A stretch of 64,000 bases of DNA, taken from assembly GCA_015058625.1 (NCBI GenBank), contig SVCA01000002.1, forward strand, positions 186,001 through 250,000, read 5' to 3'. Positions 15,672 through 25,535 of the stretch are shown here, in pieces. Source of the stretch: Pseudoselenomonas ruminantium. GTDB lineage: Bacteria > Bacillota > Negativicutes > Selenomonadales > Selenomonadaceae. Position 1 is the stretch's first letter. Each line of letters opens with the position of its first letter. A program made the translations under genes and the position numbers. Under the pieces are notes generated by a model that worked only from the letters and a program-made list of their open reading frames with translations, was not told the origin of the DNA and did not search any database.

Positions 15672-17792
15672 TTACAGCTTCAAATATTCAGCTTCAATCT
15701 GCACTTCTTCAGGAAGTTCCTTTGTCTGGGTCAAAATCCTGCGGGAGAATAGTTCAAGGGTGTGGGCCCGGTCATCTCTGCCGACAAGCCAGCGTTCAAT
15801 GAGTGGTTTGTACTGGGGATTAATCAGCAGTTTATCCCGGTATGCCTGCGAGAAGGTGCAGTATTTGAACAGGATTTCGCGGGAGACTTTGTTGAGGCGG
15901 GGCAGGCCTTCGGATTCGGCTTTGAGGAACATTTCGTATTCGGAGGCAAAGACATTGCTGTAGCTGTTGCTGTTGCGCTTGAGGGTGGTTTTGACCTTTT
16001 CCTTCATATCGGCGGACAGGCTGGAATTTTTCTTGTAGAATTGCAGGTAGTTGCAGTATTCGGAAGTCAGGGACGGTTCGGTGATATCGCTGTAGTGTAC
16101 ACCCTGAATGCGCTTGCACATCTCCCAGCGGAACTGGGCACACATTTTGATAAAGGTGTCAAAGAGGTCTTCGGAATGAAGGATGGACACGACCATATGG
16201 GCAGGCGTGGTGCGCTTGCGGCCTTCGATTTCCTGCCACATCACGCCGCGGCTTCCATAATTGGGCATCAGTATAATATAAGGAAGTATCTCTAAGTTAT
16301 AGTCAAAACGATTGATTTTGAGCTCGGGATAGCTGGCGTAGGCCGGGCGGTAGAAGCAGCCAAAGTCAATGCTGCGTACATGGTTGAGTTCATCGGTGGC
16401 CCGCTGGGCGGTGACCAGACAATTTTCTAGCGGACGGCTGACCGACTGGGCATAAAAGGCCGGAATGAAGGAGAAGATACTGCCGTAGGTCATCTTGTTG
16501 GCACCGGTGACCATGTTATGCAGTTCAAAGGAAGCCATGGCTTTGGCATCATTCAGCATCTGGTCGGCCTGCGCCTGCGTCAGATTGCCTTGACGCACTT
16601 CTTCCTTGAGATGGTCGGGCCAGTCATTGTCAAATTCGTCCTTGGAGGGCGGTACTTCCCCGCGATAGATTTTCTTGAGCCATTCATAAGCGGGCAGGAC
16701 GCGTTCGTTGGGGGCATCTTCCCAAAGTACCGCATACTTATAGAGTTCGGCGGTGTTTTCTTCTCCGGCCAGTTCTTCGTCGACGAAGCCAAAGAGCAGG
16801 AACATCTTGACCTCGGCGGGAATGTCGTCGGTGGTCAGGCTCTTGAAGAAGGCCGCTTCATATATGGTATAGAAGTTCGTGGTGATGTCACCGCGCAGGC
16901 GGCGCATTTCCGTAGATTTTTCGGCTTTGTCCGGGGCTTTCATAAAGGCGCGGATATCCCGGCCAAAGGCATCGCCAATCTCCCGGCTGGTACCGGCAAA
17001 GGCCAGAATGGTGGTCAGGGCATTTTTGATTTGCGGCAGACCGCCAGTGCCGGATTCCAATGCTTCCTGGCGCGCGGCATCATCGAATTTGGATTTTTGG
17101 GAGTGGTATTCGCGCATGAACTCGTCGGTATCGTTCTTTATCTGTTGAATAAACGCCTGCGCTTTATCGATTTCCAGCTGTACACGCTGTGCCATCTGGG
17201 CGGAGAGCATAATGACGCCTACGCAGAAATGAATATCGGCAGGGTAGCATTCCTTGCGCAGTAAGTCATTTTTATCCAAAGCGGCACGGCACAGAGCCAT
17301 TTGCCAGCTGTCCAGAATATCCGGCTTTTCGGGCGGTACGAGCACGTTTATGCCCTCGAACAGTTTGGGGGCGACCATCAGCCGGGCACAGATATTCTTG
17401 TAATCGCTGTAGTTGGCTTTGGCGTCCTTGCATAGCTTGCAGCCTGCTTCGTAGAGTTCGGCGAGGGTATCGGCCAGCTGATTCAAGAAGTTCACACTGG
17501 CGGATACCATGACAGGGGCAATTGTGGGCGTAGCGGTGATCGCGGCTGCTAAATCGTCCTCATCTGTGTAATCGTAGACAAAGAGGGTACTGTCTTCGGC
17601 GGCCTGAAAGTTGTAACGATACGTTCCGCCGGCGGGATGGAAGGCGCCTAAAATCGTGCCGTTGCCAACCGGCAGATTGATATCTGCGCCGTCACTGATG
17701 GTAAAACTGCCCTTGAGGATGATGGCTATATCACTAACAGTATCACCTTGGCGGTGGAGAAGCTGACCTTTGGCAATATCGAGTTTTCCCAT
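15672..17792 (-). CDS. Large protein with N-terminal cyclic-nucleotide-binding-like domain, function unknown
   Basis: The 706-residue minus-strand gene begins ATG 17792 with an AGGAGGC upstream. Residues ~1-110 look like a cNMP-binding (Crp effector) beta-roll: GQLLHRQGDTVSDIAIILKGSFTISDG. No DNA-binding HTH follows it. The rest is mostly helical and soluble, without a motif I recognise; segments such as FHAGG or enzyme signatures are absent. No signal peptide or membrane segment is seen. It could be an effector-sensing scaffold or a secretion/stress accessory. It is monocistronic and divergent from glyQS. The cNMP-fold call is family knowledge; ligand binding is unproven. Confidence 0.7.
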   Translation of the reverse strand: MGKLDIAKGQLLHRQGDTVSDIAIILKGSFTISDGADINLPVGNGTILGAFHPAGGTYRYNFQAAEDSTLFVYDYTDEDDLAAAITATPTIAPVMVSASVNFLNQLADTLAELYEAGCKLCKDAKANYSDYKNICARLMVAPKLFEGINVLVPPEKPDILDSWQMALCRAALDKNDLLRKECYPADIHFCVGVIMLSAQMAQRVQLEIDKAQAFIQQIKNDTDEFMREYHSQKSKFDDAARQEALESGTGGLPQIKNALTTILAFAGTSREIGDAFGRDIRAFMKAPDKAEKSTEMRRLRGDITTNFYTIYEAAFFKSLTTDDIPAEVKMFLLFGFVDEELAGEENTAELYKYAVLWEDAPNERVLPAYEWLKKIYRGEVPPSKDEFDNDWPDHLKEEVRQGNLTQAQADQMLNDAKAMASFELHNMVTGANKMTYGSIFSFIPAFYAQSVSRPLENCLVTAQRATDELNHVRSIDFGCFYRPAYASYPELKINRFDYNLEILPYIILMPNYGSRGVMWQEIEGRKRTTPAHMVVSILHSEDLFDTFIKMCAQFRWEMCKRIQGVHYSDITEPSLTSEYCNYLQFYKKNSSLSADMKEKVKTTLKRNSNSYSNVFASEYEMFLKAESEGLPRLNKVSREILFKYCTFSQAYRDKLLINPQYKPLIERWLVGRDDRAHTLELFSRRILTQTKELPEEVQIEAEYLKL

Positions 17793-17885
17793 GATGCTTA
17801 ATGCCTCCTTGAAAATTTGGAAAATAATCCTGTTACCCTATAATTCGCTTTTGGTGAGTTTTTTCCTTCAAGGAAGTACCGAGGA

Positions 17886-17914
17886 TTGACAGGCTTTTCT
17901 AAGTTTGCTAAAAT
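17886..17914 (+). promoter_or_regulatory. Promoter of the glyQS T-box transcript
   Basis: Consensus -35 TTGACA (17886-17891), a 17-bp spacer and -10 TAAAAT (17909-17914) place the start near 17921, just before the T-box stem I. Confidence 0.85.
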
Positions 17915-17920
17915 TGACCT

Positions 17921-18130
17921 CAGCGATGAAAAAGAGGAGTAGCGCAATTAAGCGAGTCCGGGAGGGTGCAAGCCGGTCAGAGCGTGAAGGGCACTTTGGA
18001 GCAAAAGACAAGAGAAAACTTTGAGGTGGGCTTCTATTATATAGTAGAAACCAATCAGGGTGGAACCGCGGGAATATAGAAATATAGTCTCGTCCCTGTA
18101 ACGATGGCGTTACGGGGGCGGGACTTTTTT
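17921..18130 (+). promoter_or_regulatory. T-box leader (glycine) with terminator
   Basis: The antiterminator T-box sequence AGGGTGGAACCGCG is at 18057-18070. Stem I begins with the GAGGAGTAGC region near 17935. A plausible glycine specifier codon GGC (17990-17992) sits in GAAGGGCAC. The intrinsic terminator (18087-18130) pairs GTCTCGTCCCTGTAAC with GTTACGGGGGCGGGAC and ends in TTTTTT. Uncharged tRNA-Gly would stabilise the antiterminator and allow glyQS expression. The specifier position is inferred from layout, not from a folded model. Confidence 0.92.
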
Positions 18131-18176
18131 AGTATAAGAACTGCCAACCGTAACAGGAGAAAAAGGAGTTGTACCT

Positions 18177-19058
18177 ATGAAATTTCAGGAAATCATCCTG
18201 GCTCTGCAGAAATTCTGGTCAGAGCAGGGCTGTATCTTAGCACAGCCTTATGATGTCGAAAAAGGTGCGGGCACGATGAACCCCTCGACCTTTTTGCGTG
18301 TACTTGGCCCGGAGCCGTGGAACGTGGCGTATGTTGAGCCGTCCCGCCGTCCTGCTGATGGCCGCTATGGCGATAACCCGAACCGTCTGTATCAGCATCA
18401 TCAGTTCCAGGTTATCATGAAGCCGTCCCCGGACAACATTCAGGAACTTTATCTCGAAAGTCTGGAGCGTCTGGGCATTGACCCGAAACAGCACGATATC
18501 CGTTTCGTTGAGGATAACTGGGAATCCCCGACACTCGGCGCATGGGGCCTTGGCTGGGAAGTATGGCTCGATGGCATGGAAATCACGCAGTTCACCTACT
18601 TCCAGCAGGTAGGCAGTCAGGATGTAAAGCCTGTAGCTTCGGAAATCACCTACGGTCTGGAACGCCTTGCCATGTACATTCAGGGTGTCGAAAATGTTTA
18701 CGACATTCAGTGGACGGACGATTACACTTATGGCGATGTGTTCCATCAGAACGAGTATGAGCAGTCGGCTTATGCGTTTGACCTTTCGGATGAAAAGCTG
18801 CTGTTTGAACTGTTTGACAAGTACGAAGCCGAAGCTGTCCGCGTAATCGCTGAAGGCTATGTACATCCGGCTTATGACTATGTTTTGAAGTGCTCCCATA
18901 CCTTCAACCTGCTGGATGCGCGCGGTGCCATCTCCGTGTCCCAGCGTACGGCATTTATCGGCCGCGTGCGCAAACTGGCACGTCTGTGCGCTGAATGTTA
19001 TCTGAAACAGCGTGAGGAATTAGGATACCCAATGCTGCATAGAGGGGAGAAGAAATAA
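18177..19058 (+). CDS. glyQ: Glycyl-tRNA synthetase alpha subunit
   Basis: The 293-residue class II catalytic subunit has a normal start ([14 protein letters not shown]) and the diagnostic segments [19 protein letters not shown] and [17 protein letters not shown]. It forms the alpha2beta2 GlyRS with GlyS and charges tRNA-Gly. It lies downstream of a T-box leader; the stop overlaps the glyS start by one base, supporting co-translation and balanced subunits. Confidence 0.98.
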   Translation: MKFQEIILALQKFWSEQGCILAQPYDVEKGAGTMNPSTFLRVLGPEPWNVAYVEPSRRPADGRYGDNPNRLYQHHQFQVIMKPSPDNIQELYLESLERLGIDPKQHDIRFVEDNWESPTLGAWGLGWEVWLDGMEITQFTYFQQVGSQDVKPVASEITYGLERLAMYIQGVENVYDIQWTDDYTYGDVFHQNEYEQSAYAFDLSDEKLLFELFDKYEAEAVRVIAEGYVHPAYDYVLKCSHTFNLLDARGAISVSQRTAFIGRVRKLARLCAECYLKQREELGYPMLHRGEKK

Positions 19059-21109
19059 TGAGCAAGGATTTACTGTTAGAAATCGGCACGGAGGAAGTAC
19101 CGGCACATGTCATGCCGGGCATCCTTGCCCAGTTGAAGGAAAATGCCGCTAAGGCCTTTGCAGACAGCCGCATTGCCTGCGGGGAAATCCGCACCATCGG
19201 TACGCCGCGCCGCACGGCTCTATTGGTCAAAGACCTTGCGGAAAAGCAGGAAGATGTCGAAAGCGAAAACCGCGGCCCGTCCGCAGCTATCGCTTTTGAT
19301 GCGGACGGCAACCCGACCAAGGCTGCACAGGGCTTTGCCCGTGGTCAGGGCATTGACCCGAAAGACCTCGTGGAAAAAGACGGTTATGTCTATGCCATGG
19401 TGCATGAAAAGGGCAAGGAAACGGCTGAGCTTCTGCAGACCATTCTGCCGGAGCTCATCTGCGGCCTGAACTTCCCGAACAATATGCGCTGGCGGGATTT
19501 GGACTTCAAGTTTATCCGTCCGCTGCGCTGGATTGTGGCTCTCTACGATACGGAGGTTGTTCCGTTCGAGGTTGCCGAGGTTAAATCCGGCAAGGTTTCC
19601 CGCGGCCATCGCTTCCTGTCGCAGGGCGATTTCACCATCAACAGCGCTGCTGAATACGAAAAGGCTTGCGAAGAAAACTTCGTCATCGTTGACCAGGAAA
19701 AGCGCAAGGCTATGATTCGTGAGCAGATTGCCGAAGTTGCCGAAAAGAACGGCGGCAAGGCTGAAATCACCGAAGACCTGCTCGAAGAAGTGCTCTATCT
19801 CGTGGAATACCCCACGGCTCTGTGCGGCAAGTTCGAGGAGAAATATCTGCAGCTTCCGCCGGAAACGGTTATCACGCCGATGCGTGACCATCAGCGTTAC
19901 TTCCCCGTGAAGGATGCAAACGGCAAGCTGCTGCCGCTCTTTATCACGGTGCGCAATGGCGGCAGTGAATATCTCGAAACTGTACAGCACGGCAATGAGC
20001 GTGTACTGCGTGCCCGCCTTGCCGATGCCCAGTTCTTCTTTGACGAAGACCGCAAAAAGAGCCTTGCAGAACACCGTGAAAAGCTCAAGACGGTTGTCTT
20101 CCAGCAGGGCCTCGGCACGATGTATGAAAAATCCGAACGCCTTGTGGAACTGGCTGGCTTTATCGCCGATGAAATCGGTGCTGACGAAAAAGCACATAAG
20201 CATGCCAAGCGTGCAGCTCTTCTGTCCAAAGCCGACCTCGTTACCGGCATGGTAACGGAATTCACGGAACTGCAGGGCATTATGGGCCGTGAATACGCAA
20301 AGCTTGATGGCGAATGTGAAAATGTGGCTATTGCCATTGACGAGCATTACATGCCGCGCTTCGCCGGTGACAACCAGCCGCAGACGGAAGCCGGCCGCAT
20401 CGTGAGCATGGCCGATAAGATTGATACCATTGTGGGTACCTTCTCCCGCGGCAAGATTCCGACAGGCTCCCAGGACCCGTTTGCCCTGCGCCGTCAGGCA
20501 CTCGGCCTTGTGAACATGCTGATTGAAGCCAAGTGGAACGTAAGCCTGTCTAAGGTTGTGGCAAAAGCCATGGACCTCTATGGTCTGACCGATGAGGCTG
20601 TCCGCACGAAGATGCAGTCGGATGTAGCTGACTTCATGCGCCTGCGCCTCAAGAACGTGCTCGAAGCTGTCCGCTATGATGTGGTGGATGCGGTGCTTGA
20701 AAACGTAGACGATATCTATGCTGTCAGCCTGCGCGCTGCTGCTGTGGCTAAGTTCGTGGAAACGGCTGATGCCGCCGCCAACATTCAGGCCTTTGTGCGT
20801 GCTTCCAATCTGGCGAAAAAAGCCGAAGCAACGGAAATCAAGGAAGCTGTCTTTGTGGCGGATGAAGAAAAAGCCCTCTATGATGTTTACAAATCCACCA
20901 ACAGTGCTGTGGCCAGCCTCGTAGACGGCGAGGATTATGTGGGTGCCATTGATGCCTTGAAGGAACTGGCAAAACCCATCGATGCCTTCTTCGATGCCGT
21001 AATGGTAATGGACAAGGACGAAGCGGTTAAGAATAATCGTCTGGCTCTGCTCCATGCCATTGATGCTCTGGTTAACAAAGTGGCTGATTTTAGCAAAATC
21101 GTGCTGTAA
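19058..21109 (+). CDS. glyS: Glycyl-tRNA synthetase beta subunit
   Basis: The 683-residue beta subunit has the expected N terminus (LLLEIGTEEVPAHVMPG) and the internal motifs MRWRDLDFKFIRPLRWIVAL and HQRYFPV. The HD-like region (MVTEFTELQGIMGREYA) and a C-terminal anticodon-binding DALR-like domain follow. The beta subunit binds tRNA. A strong hairpin terminator follows 20 bases after the stop. Length is normal. Confidence 0.98.
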   Translation: MSKDLLLEIGTEEVPAHVMPGILAQLKENAAKAFADSRIACGEIRTIGTPRRTALLVKDLAEKQEDVESENRGPSAAIAFDADGNPTKAAQGFARGQGIDPKDLVEKDGYVYAMVHEKGKETAELLQTILPELICGLNFPNNMRWRDLDFKFIRPLRWIVALYDTEVVPFEVAEVKSGKVSRGHRFLSQGDFTINSAAEYEKACEENFVIVDQEKRKAMIREQIAEVAEKNGGKAEITEDLLEEVLYLVEYPTALCGKFEEKYLQLPPETVITPMRDHQRYFPVKDANGKLLPLFITVRNGGSEYLETVQHGNERVLRARLADAQFFFDEDRKKSLAEHREKLKTVVFQQGLGTMYEKSERLVELAGFIADEIGADEKAHKHAKRAALLSKADLVTGMVTEFTELQGIMGREYAKLDGECENVAIAIDEHYMPRFAGDNQPQTEAGRIVSMADKIDTIVGTFSRGKIPTGSQDPFALRRQALGLVNMLIEAKWNVSLSKVVAKAMDLYGLTDEAVRTKMQSDVADFMRLRLKNVLEAVRYDVVDAVLENVDDIYAVSLRAAAVAKFVETADAAANIQAFVRASNLAKKAEATEIKEAVFVADEEKALYDVYKSTNSAVASLVDGEDYVGAIDALKELAKPIDAFFDAVMVMDKDEAVKNNRLALLHAIDALVNKVADFSKIVL

Positions 21110-21129
21110 TTCCATAATATGTCTTTTTA

Positions 21130-21160
21130 CCGCGTACACATTAAAGAAATGTGTACGCGG
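21130..21160 (+). terminator. Terminator of glyQS
   Basis: A perfect 13-bp stem CCGCGTACACATT / AATGTGTACGCGG with loop AAAGA is followed by TGATTTTTT. Confidence 0.92.
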
Positions 21161-21216
21161 TGATTTTTTATTATCGGTAATCGTTCACTGAGAAAAAACA
21201 TTTTTACATTTTACCC

Positions 21217-21245
21217 TTGCAAAAGTGTAAAGTATAGTATATACT
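21217..21245 (+). promoter_or_regulatory. Promoter of sstT
   Basis: -35 TTGCAA (21217-21222), a 17-bp spacer and -10 TATACT (21240-21245) lie ~70 bases upstream of the sstT start, in an AT-rich region after the glyS terminator. Confidence 0.65.
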
Positions 21246-21314
21246 AACAGATGTATCATAAGAGTGAACGCACTTATCGTAATACAAGATTTTTAATGAA
21301 GGAGGATGATTAGC

Positions 21315-22562
21315 ATGTTTAGGAAAGTCGGCAAAAAGTATATGGAAACTGCTCTGATCAAGCTAATCGCAGTAGGTTTAGTTATTGGTATTATCATTGC
21401 TCTGGCAGCGCCGGGGCTGGTGCCTTTGGTGGCAATATTCGGTGACTTGTTTGTGCGGGCATTGAAGGGGGTAGCGCCGGTACTGGTGTTCGTGCTCGTG
21501 ATGAACGCTATGGCGCAGAAAAATGCGGATGCCAGCGCATCCATGCGTCCGATTGTCAAGCTCTATGTATTTGCTACGTTCCTGGCATCACTGGTGGCCG
21601 TGGCCTATTCTTTTGCCTTCCCGACCACGCTGCATCTGCAGCTGGCGGATGCGAAACTCACGCCGCCGAGCGGGATTTTGGAAGTTTTGCATAACCTCGT
21701 GCTCAATGTGGTAGACAATCCGATTCATGCCATTGCCAGTGCCAATTACATCGGTATTCTGGCGTGGGGTGTGCTGACGGGGCTGGCTCTCCATCATGCT
21801 TCGGATGGCACGAAGGAAACGCTCAATGATTTTGCCAAGGCGGTAACGAAACTCGTGCAATGGGTTATCCGTCTGGCTCCCTTCGGTATTATGGGGCTGG
21901 TGGCTGATGCTATCGGTACCAATGGTGCCGAGGCCATTATGGGCTACTTCCATTTGCTGGCGGTGCTTTTGGGCGCGTTCTTCTCCGTAGCGCTCATTAT
22001 GAATCCGCTGATTGTGTATCTGCATATTCACCGCAATCCTTATCCGCTGGTGCTTACGACGTTGCGGGAAAGCGGCATCTATGCGTTCTTCACGAGAAGT
22101 TCGGCAGCCAATATCCCCGTGAATATGGATTTGTGTGCACGTTTGGGACTCAATAAGGATACGTATTCCATCTCTATTCCTCTTGGTGCAACCATTAACA
22201 TGAGCGGTGCGGCCATCACCATTGCGGTGTTGTCCTTGGCTTGTGCGCATACGCTGGGCATTGATGTTGACCTGCCCACGGCACTGCTCTTGTGCATTAT
22301 CGCCACGGTCGGGGCCTGCGGTGCTTCCGGCGTGGCGGGCGGCTCCCTGCTGCTGATTCCCGTGGCCTGCTCGTCCTTTGGTATCAGCAATGATATTGCT
22401 ATGCAGGTCGTTGGTGTGGGCTTTATCATCGGCGTACTGCAGGATTCCTGTGAAACGGCGCTCAACAGCTCCAGTGACGTGCTGTTTACGGCTACGGCGG
22501 AACTGGCACAGAAAGCCAAAGATGGGACGCTGACGGAAGCAGATTTGGTGGCTAAGAATTAA
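21315..22562 (+). CDS. sstT: Sodium/serine-threonine symporter SstT (DAACS family)
   Basis: The 415-residue inner-membrane transporter matches E. coli SstT in length (414). It shows the N-terminal [18 protein letters not shown] helix, the serine-rich re-entrant region [15 protein letters not shown] and the later [16 protein letters not shown] and [11 protein letters not shown] motifs that bind Na+ and substrate in this fold. ATG 21315 is preferred because the earlier in-frame ATG (21306) overlaps the GGAGG. It is monocistronic, with its own promoter. Confidence 0.93.
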   Translation: MFRKVGKKYMETALIKLIAVGLVIGIIIALAAPGLVPLVAIFGDLFVRALKGVAPVLVFVLVMNAMAQKNADASASMRPIVKLYVFATFLASLVAVAYSFAFPTTLHLQLADAKLTPPSGILEVLHNLVLNVVDNPIHAIASANYIGILAWGVLTGLALHHASDGTKETLNDFAKAVTKLVQWVIRLAPFGIMGLVADAIGTNGAEAIMGYFHLLAVLLGAFFSVALIMNPLIVYLHIHRNPYPLVLTTLRESGIYAFFTRSSAANIPVNMDLCARLGLNKDTYSISIPLGATINMSGAAITIAVLSLACAHTLGIDVDLPTALLLCIIATVGACGASGVAGGSLLLIPVACSSFGISNDIAMQVVGVGFIIGVLQDSCETALNSSSDVLFTATAELAQKAKDGTLTEADLVAKN

Positions 22563-22594
22563 ATTCGGTTTCGTTTACAGCGATATGCTAAGAC

Positions 22595-22673
22595 GCCCGG
22601 CGGCTGATTATATTTTTCCTCTGCTTATGCAGGCTTGCCTAACGCGACGGAAAAATATAATCAGCCGCCGGGC
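22595..22673. repeat. Hairpin element with 25-bp perfect arms downstream of sstT
   Basis: GCCCGGCGGCTGATTATATT at 22595, continued by TTTCC to 22619, is perfectly complementary to 22649-22673; the 29-nt loop carries GCTTATGC. Looser pairing (TACAGC.AT against its complement) extends outward to about 22568 and 22710. It has no T-run typical of a terminator directly after the arm. It resembles the other long hairpins of the window in design, though not in sequence. Confidence 0.75.
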
Positions 22674-22801
22674 TTAGTGTGTGCATTACATTGCTGTACT
22701 ACGAACAAAGCGCCAATCTGAATTAAGAGCTGGCAAAAACTTCCTGCAGGATGTATAATAAAATAAAACTTCCACGATATATGGACAGAGAAGGCGAAAG
22801 T

Positions 22802-23341
22802 ATGGAGCTTGAGCGAAAAATGAAGCGTAAGCTGCTTGCTGGAGTGGGGATTTTTATTTTATTGGCGTTAGCAGGGACTTGGTATGCCGATGAGGCAGAG
22901 AAGCCTCCTCTTGTGTTGCAGGCGAAGCCGGAATCTGCGGAAAAGCAGACAGGGACGACGGAGGTTATCGGTCTGCAGCAGGCGATAGCTGCCAGCGAAT
23001 TGCGCAATCCTTTTTCATTTGTCCATGAGCGGGAAGGGGAGCCAGTTCAGGGGATGCTACCAGCCTCTAAAAATGAATTGCCGTCTGCAGCCCCGCCTGC
23101 TGCAGTGGCAGCGGAAAAGCAGAGCAATGTTCCAGCGGCTCCGGCGATTTCCCTTTGCGGCATTGTGGAAGGCAATGGCCAGCGGCTGGCGCTGCTGCGT
23201 GTGGGCAGCAATACGGTGACAGCAGCTGTTGGGGAATGGGCAGATGGCTGGCAGGTGACGGGCATAGGCACGGCTACGGTTACGGTGGAGCGTTCCGGGC
23301 AAGTGCTTAGCCTGAATATGTCAGAGACGGGGGCGAAGTGA
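22802..23341 (+). CDS. PilP/GspC-like type IV pilus or type II secretion accessory protein
   Basis: The protein has an N-terminal cytoplasmic tail, one membrane segment (LLAGVGIFILLALAGTWYA) and a low-complexity Pro/Ala linker. The C-terminal beta domain (ISLCGIVEGNGQRLALLRVG ... GWQVTGIGTATVTV) looks like the PilP/GspC homology region, which contacts the secretin. The frame is open from 22751, but TATAAT at 22754-22759 looks like the -10 box, so a start there is unlikely. ATG 22802 is chosen and ATG 22781 is possible. The next gene is a secretin one base downstream. No assembly ATPase or pilin is nearby. Family assignment is by context and fold pattern. Confidence 0.65.
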   Translation: MELERKMKRKLLAGVGIFILLALAGTWYADEAEKPPLVLQAKPESAEKQTGTTEVIGLQQAIAASELRNPFSFVHEREGEPVQGMLPASKNELPSAAPPAAVAAEKQSNVPAAPAISLCGIVEGNGQRLALLRVGSNTVTAAVGEWADGWQVTGIGTATVTVERSGQVLSLNMSETGAK

Positions 23342-23342
23342 T

Positions 23343-24671
23343 ATGGGTGGAAAGAAGTTTTGCCTGTTTGGTTTGCTTTTGTTGTTGTGGCTGAATCCGA
23401 TAAATGCGCTGGCTTCTCCAGTGCATTTACAGGTGCAGAATGCGCCCACAGGGACGGTGCTCATGTCCGTGGCCCGGCTGGGTGGCTTCAATATTTTGCT
23501 GGCGGATAACATCGGAGGAACGGTGACCGTCAATGTGGAAGAAGAGCCGGCAAATATTTTGGAACTTATAGCGGCTTCGCAGGGACTGCTATTGGAAAAA
23601 TATGGTAACATCTATGTACTGACCCCACCGGACAAGAGCAATGCTCTGCGGCGGGTACACAGCTATCAGGCGAAGTATGCCCGGCCTGCTGATTTGGCGA
23701 AAGTTGCAAAATTATCTTTGGGAGAAGCAGGAAAAAAGTCCCAAATAACGAAAGATAATAATAGAGTAGGCAAGAATACCAAAGGTCAGTCTGCTGAAGT
23801 GGCAGAACGGCCGGAAGTTTCCTCCCGAGTGCTCGTGGATGAATCTGCCGGGAAGGTGGTTTTTTATGGCACCGACGCTGAAGCACAGCGTTTGCAGGAG
23901 GCTCTGCAGCAGGTGGATGTTCCCGCTAAACAGGTGAGCATTGAAGCTAAAGTAGTGGCCCTGTCCAAGAATGCGGCGAAGAATTTAGGTGTGGAATGGG
24001 AATGGTCAAAATTACCCAAATATCCTGAAGCCCGCAAGACCTACCGCCATGAAGGCCGGGAAAATGAACGGGTGGAGTACGAAATGCGCCGTTATTACAA
24101 TGGAAAAAACGAGGACATTCCGGGAATCATCCAGTTCGGTCATGGCCCCGAGGGGCAGCCCTTTGAGTTTTATTTCAGTGCCAAGTTAAATGCCATGGTG
24201 ACAGACGGCAAGGCCAAGATTCTGGCACGGCCTAATATCACCACCATTCAGGGGCATGAGGCGGTCATCAATATCGGCGGGGAGGTGCCGGTGCCCACGC
24301 AGACGGTGACGGAAACATCCACAACCAATACGGTGACCTATCGGCAGGCTGGCATCATCCTGCGTTGTATTCCGCGGGTCAATGCCGAAGGGCAGATTAC
24401 AGTGGAAATACATACGGAGGTCAGCACGCCGGAGTTTGTGACGGATATGAAGGCCTACCGCTTCCAGCGCCGCAGTGCGGATACCATGGTGCGCCTGCAG
24501 GACGGGGAAACCATGGTGATTGGCGGGCTTATCGGCAGTGAGGAATCCCGCAGCATGAGTAAGATTCCCTTTTTAGGGGATATTCCCATCTTGGGAAATT
24601 TTTTCAAAAGTGTACGGCATAGTCATACGGAGTCGGAGGTCATGATTTTCCTCAAGGCGCATGTGCTATGA
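23343..24671 (+). CDS. Outer-membrane secretin (PilQ/GspD family)
   Basis: The 442-residue protein has a signal peptide (FGLLLLLWLNPINALA), a secretin N0/STN-like domain (VHLQVQNAPTGTVLMSVARLG), a short N1-type domain and a linker rich in Lys/Asn (~125-150). The C-terminal secretin beta-barrel domain carries the hallmark GGEVPVPT and the final IPFLGDIPILGNFFKS. It would form a gated channel in the outer membrane, so the organism is diderm. At 442 residues it is shorter than typical PilQ/GspD (600-700), with fewer N domains. It is coupled to the PilP-like gene. Confidence 0.9.
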   Translation: MGGKKFCLFGLLLLLWLNPINALASPVHLQVQNAPTGTVLMSVARLGGFNILLADNIGGTVTVNVEEEPANILELIAASQGLLLEKYGNIYVLTPPDKSNALRRVHSYQAKYARPADLAKVAKLSLGEAGKKSQITKDNNRVGKNTKGQSAEVAERPEVSSRVLVDESAGKVVFYGTDAEAQRLQEALQQVDVPAKQVSIEAKVVALSKNAAKNLGVEWEWSKLPKYPEARKTYRHEGRENERVEYEMRRYYNGKNEDIPGIIQFGHGPEGQPFEFYFSAKLNAMVTDGKAKILARPNITTIQGHEAVINIGGEVPVPTQTVTETSTTNTVTYRQAGIILRCIPRVNAEGQITVEIHTEVSTPEFVTDMKAYRFQRRSADTMVRLQDGETMVIGGLIGSEESRSMSKIPFLGDIPILGNFFKSVRHSHTESEVMIFLKAHVL

Positions 24672-24706
24672 AGTGAAGGATTAACAGTGATAAAGGAGAA
24701 ACGATT

Positions 24707-25378
24707 ATGGCGATAAAAATTTTGATAGCAGACGACCATGCGCTTCTACGACAGGGAATAAAGAGGGTACTTAATTTTGAGGATGGGTTTGAGGTTATCG
24801 GCGAGGCTGAGGATGGCCAGGAAGCCGTGGCCCGGACTTTGATGCTGCAGCCGGATGTCCTGCTGCTCGACATCAATATGCCCGGACTCAGTGGTCTGGA
24901 AGTGGTGAAGCAGCTGAAGCAGGCCGATTGCGAAACCCGCGTTATTGCGCTGACGATTCACGACAGCGACAATTATATTCTGGAAATGCTCAAAAATGGC
25001 GCGTTAGGGTATCTCTTAAAGGATGTGGAACCGGCGGTGCTCATCAAAGCGATTCATGTCGTTAATGGCGGCGATGCCTTCGTTTATCCGGAACTTGCCG
25101 AGCGTCTCTTTGGCAGTTCGACGGTATCGGATGATGTGGAAAGCAAAGCGCGGGAGATGCTGGATGAAAGCCGGGGCGAGCGCCTGACCGCCCGGGAAAT
25201 GGATGTGCTGGAATGTGTGGCCAAGGGCTTTTCCAATCAGGATATCGCCAAAGCTCTGGGACTCAGCGAAAAGACCGTCAAAAATCATATGACCCGTGTT
25301 CTGCGCAAGCTGAAAGTTGAGGATAGAACACAGGCTTTGGTCTATGTGCTGAAAAATAAAATTATCTCCCTGGATTGA
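24707..25378 (+). CDS. NarL/FixJ-family response regulator
   Basis: The 223-residue protein has a receiver domain (LIADDHALLRQGI; phospho-acceptor Asp in VLLLDINMPGLSG; YLLKDVEP) and a C-terminal LuxR-type HTH (LTAREMDVLECVAKGFSNQDIAKALGLSEKTVKNHM). It is a DNA-binding transcription factor activated by a cognate kinase. No kinase gene is adjacent, so it is an orphan here. AAAGGAGAAACG precedes the ATG. It follows the secretin gene by 36 bases and could be in the same transcript. Confidence 0.93.
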   Translation: MAIKILIADDHALLRQGIKRVLNFEDGFEVIGEAEDGQEAVARTLMLQPDVLLLDINMPGLSGLEVVKQLKQADCETRVIALTIHDSDNYILEMLKNGALGYLLKDVEPAVLIKAIHVVNGGDAFVYPELAERLFGSSTVSDDVESKAREMLDESRGERLTAREMDVLECVAKGFSNQDIAKALGLSEKTVKNHMTRVLRKLKVEDRTQALVYVLKNKIISLD

Positions 25379-25400
25379 GATATTTCTTGTGTAAACATCC

Positions 25401-25437
25401 AAAAGCAGAAGTCGAAAATTTATCGATTTCTGCTTTT
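25401..25437 (+). terminator. Terminator after the NarL-type regulator
   Basis: A stem of AAAAGCAGAA.TCGA with TCGA.TTCTGCTTTT (one mismatch), loop AAATTTA, is followed by TTTTTTCG. Confidence 0.9.
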
Positions 25438-25535
25438 TTTTCGCGCCCGTATAAGGTATAATAAGAACAGTAGAAAAATATGAATCCGATTCGTAATTGA
25501 GAGGTATTCACAAACGTAAAGTAGAAGGTGATCAG

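Noticed and set aside
19220..21139. 639-codon open frame antisense to glyS
   Set aside because: It is a codon-bias shadow of a certain gene (glyS) on the other strand; the peptide matches no family.
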